Source of the DNA: Spartobacteria bacterium
GTDB taxonomy: Bacteria > Verrucomicrobiota > Verrucomicrobiia > Chthoniobacterales > UBA10450
Length of the DNA: 64,000 bases
NCBI GenBank assembly: GCA_003167365.1
Contig: PMTM01000019.1
Coordinates: forward strand, 1-64,000
Direction: 5' to 3'
A program made the position numbers and the translations under genes. The notes under the pieces were generated by a model that did not search any database, had not been told where the DNA came from, and saw nothing but the letters and a program-made list of their open reading frames with translations. This document shows positions 63,118 through 64,000 of this stretch, piece after piece. Positions within the stretch are counted from its first letter, which is position 1. The number at the start of each line of letters is the position of its first letter.

Positions 63118-64000
63118 GTGAAATTTTCCAACGTAATGTCCACTGGCGGAGAATGGCTCCGCGGCGAAGGGCCGCATCACCAGATCGTGATCAGCAGCCG
63201 CGTCCGGCTGGCGCGTAATTTGCGCAGCCGCGCTTTTCCCGGCTGGGCCAAAAAAGCCGAGCGCACCGCAATTCTCGATCTAATCAAGCCGCGCGTGGAA
63301 GAGCTGCCGGAGATGCAGGATTCATTTTCAGAATTGTTGCAGGATCTTTCCGCCATCGAAAAGCAGGTGCTGGTCGAGCGTCATCTGATTAGCCGTGAGC
63401 ACGCCGCCAAGAGCGTCGGCAGCGCCATCGTGATGAATCGCCGCCAGACTTTGAGCATCATGATCAACGAAGAAGATCATTTGCGCATGCAGTCGATCCG
63501 CTCCGGCTTGCAGTTGAAACAAGCGTTCAAGCTCGTCGATAAGATCGACAGCGCATTGGAAAGCAAACTTGAGTTTGCCTACGATCAGCGCCTTGGATAT
63601 TTGACCGCGTGCCCGACCAATGTCGGAACCGGCATGCGTGCTTCCGCCATGTTGCACTTGCCGGGCCTGGTTTTGAGCGAGCTAATCAATCAAGTCATCC
63701 AGGCGGTCAGCAAGATCGGTCTCGCTGTCCGCGGGCTTTACGGAGAAGGAACCGAAGCCATGGGAAATCTTTTCCAGATTTCAAATCAAACGACGCTGGG
63801 GGAGAAGGAAGACGAGATCATCAATCGCTTGAGCAAAGTAATCGAGACGATCATCGAAAAAGAACACGACGCGCGCCAGGTTCTGATCCAAAAAAAATCG
63901 AATACTTTGTGGGACCAGATCGGTCGCGCATACGGCGTGCTTACATTTGCACACGCCATGAGTTCGAAGGAAGCGCTCAATTTATTGTCGATCATCAAGC
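63118..64000 (+). CDS. mcsB: McsB protein-arginine kinase (3' partial)
   Basis: GTG 63118 opens a frame (MKFSNVMSTGGEWLRGEGPH) that runs off the window. Guanido-kinase marks: VISSRVRLARNLRSRAFPGW, SREHAAKSVGSAIVMNRRQT, SIMINEEDHLRMQSI, ACPTNVGTGMRAS (catalytic Cys and the CPTNxGTGxR anchor), RGLYGEGTEA. In Gram-positives McsB phosphorylates Arg to tag proteins for ClpCP. About 294 of ~350 residues are present. Confidence 0.92.
   Translation, partial: MKFSNVMSTGGEWLRGEGPHHQIVISSRVRLARNLRSRAFPGWAKKAERTAILDLIKPRVEELPEMQDSFSELLQDLSAIEKQVLVERHLISREHAAKSVGSAIVMNRRQTLSIMINEEDHLRMQSIRSGLQLKQAFKLVDKIDSALESKLEFAYDQRLGYLTACPTNVGTGMRASAMLHLPGLVLSELINQVIQAVSKIGLAVRGLYGEGTEAMGNLFQISNQTTLGEKEDEIINRLSKVIETIIEKEHDARQVLIQKKSNTLWDQIGRAYGVLTFAHAMSSKEALNLLSIIK

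Overview
The window looks like a chromosome segment of a soil-type Verrucomicrobium (Chthoniobacterales/'Spartobacteria'-like). This is inferred from gene style: secreted repeat proteins, many short intergenic repeat families, TMTC-like TPR membrane proteins, and an McsA/McsB pair in an otherwise Gram-negative setting with LolD and outer-membrane proteins. No 16S gene is present, so the taxonomy is an inference.

Left part (1-12.1 kb): a 5'-truncated beta-roll/S74-chaperone surface protein, a TMTC-like TPR membrane protein, a secreted M14 carboxypeptidase and a sortilin-like BNR-repeat protein (both minus strand), then a plus-strand run of a racemase-like protein that lacks both catalytic cysteines, a membrane protein, a helical-repeat secreted protein, a VOC protein and an SGNH hydrolase. 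An intact tRNA-Val(TAC) gene (12126-12197, minus) ends this part.

Accessory region (12.2-44.8 kb): two imperfect copies of the tRNA-Val 5' half lie at 36583-36623 (41/41 bases identical) and 44704-44742, each preceded by the same ~75-bp block. This suggests two stacked tRNA-Val-targeted islands of about 24 kb and 8 kb. Island 1 holds the most interesting feature: a run of integron-type gene cassettes (13.8-20.2 kb and 26.8-32.1 kb), each a short plus-strand gene followed by an attC-like site (R'' RYYYAAC ... R' GTTRRRY). No integron integrase is visible, so within this window it is a CALIN-type cluster. Cassette products are mostly small membrane, secreted or lipoprotein-like proteins, a HExxH membrane protein, a TonB-C protein, a 3D/RlpA-like protein and two near-identical copies of a basic coiled-coil protein. 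Between the cassette runs sit a PIG-V-like mannosyltransferase, a collagen-like protein, an outer-membrane barrel, an NRAMP transporter and a group of very short stress/membrane genes (CsbD, Lmo0937-like and others), several below 60 codons. A non-coding repeat family (nine copies or pieces) is scattered through the island. Island 2 holds DUF4112 and DUF4386 proteins, three tandem membrane-anchored MDR oxidoreductases and a YtrA-type GntR/ABC transporter operon.

Right part (44.8-64 kb) is core-like: MaoC dehydratase, two aldo/keto reductases, purine genes purM-purF-purL (minus strand), a class III aminotransferase resembling HpnO, a giant subtilisin, transaldolase, TrmL, a peptidoglycan-binding-domain protein, a LolD-like ATPase, IlvE, McsA and the start of McsB (running off the window). 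Palindromic repeats are inserted in frame inside purL, and the purM start codon lies inside another repeat, showing that the genome's short repeats have entered coding sequence.
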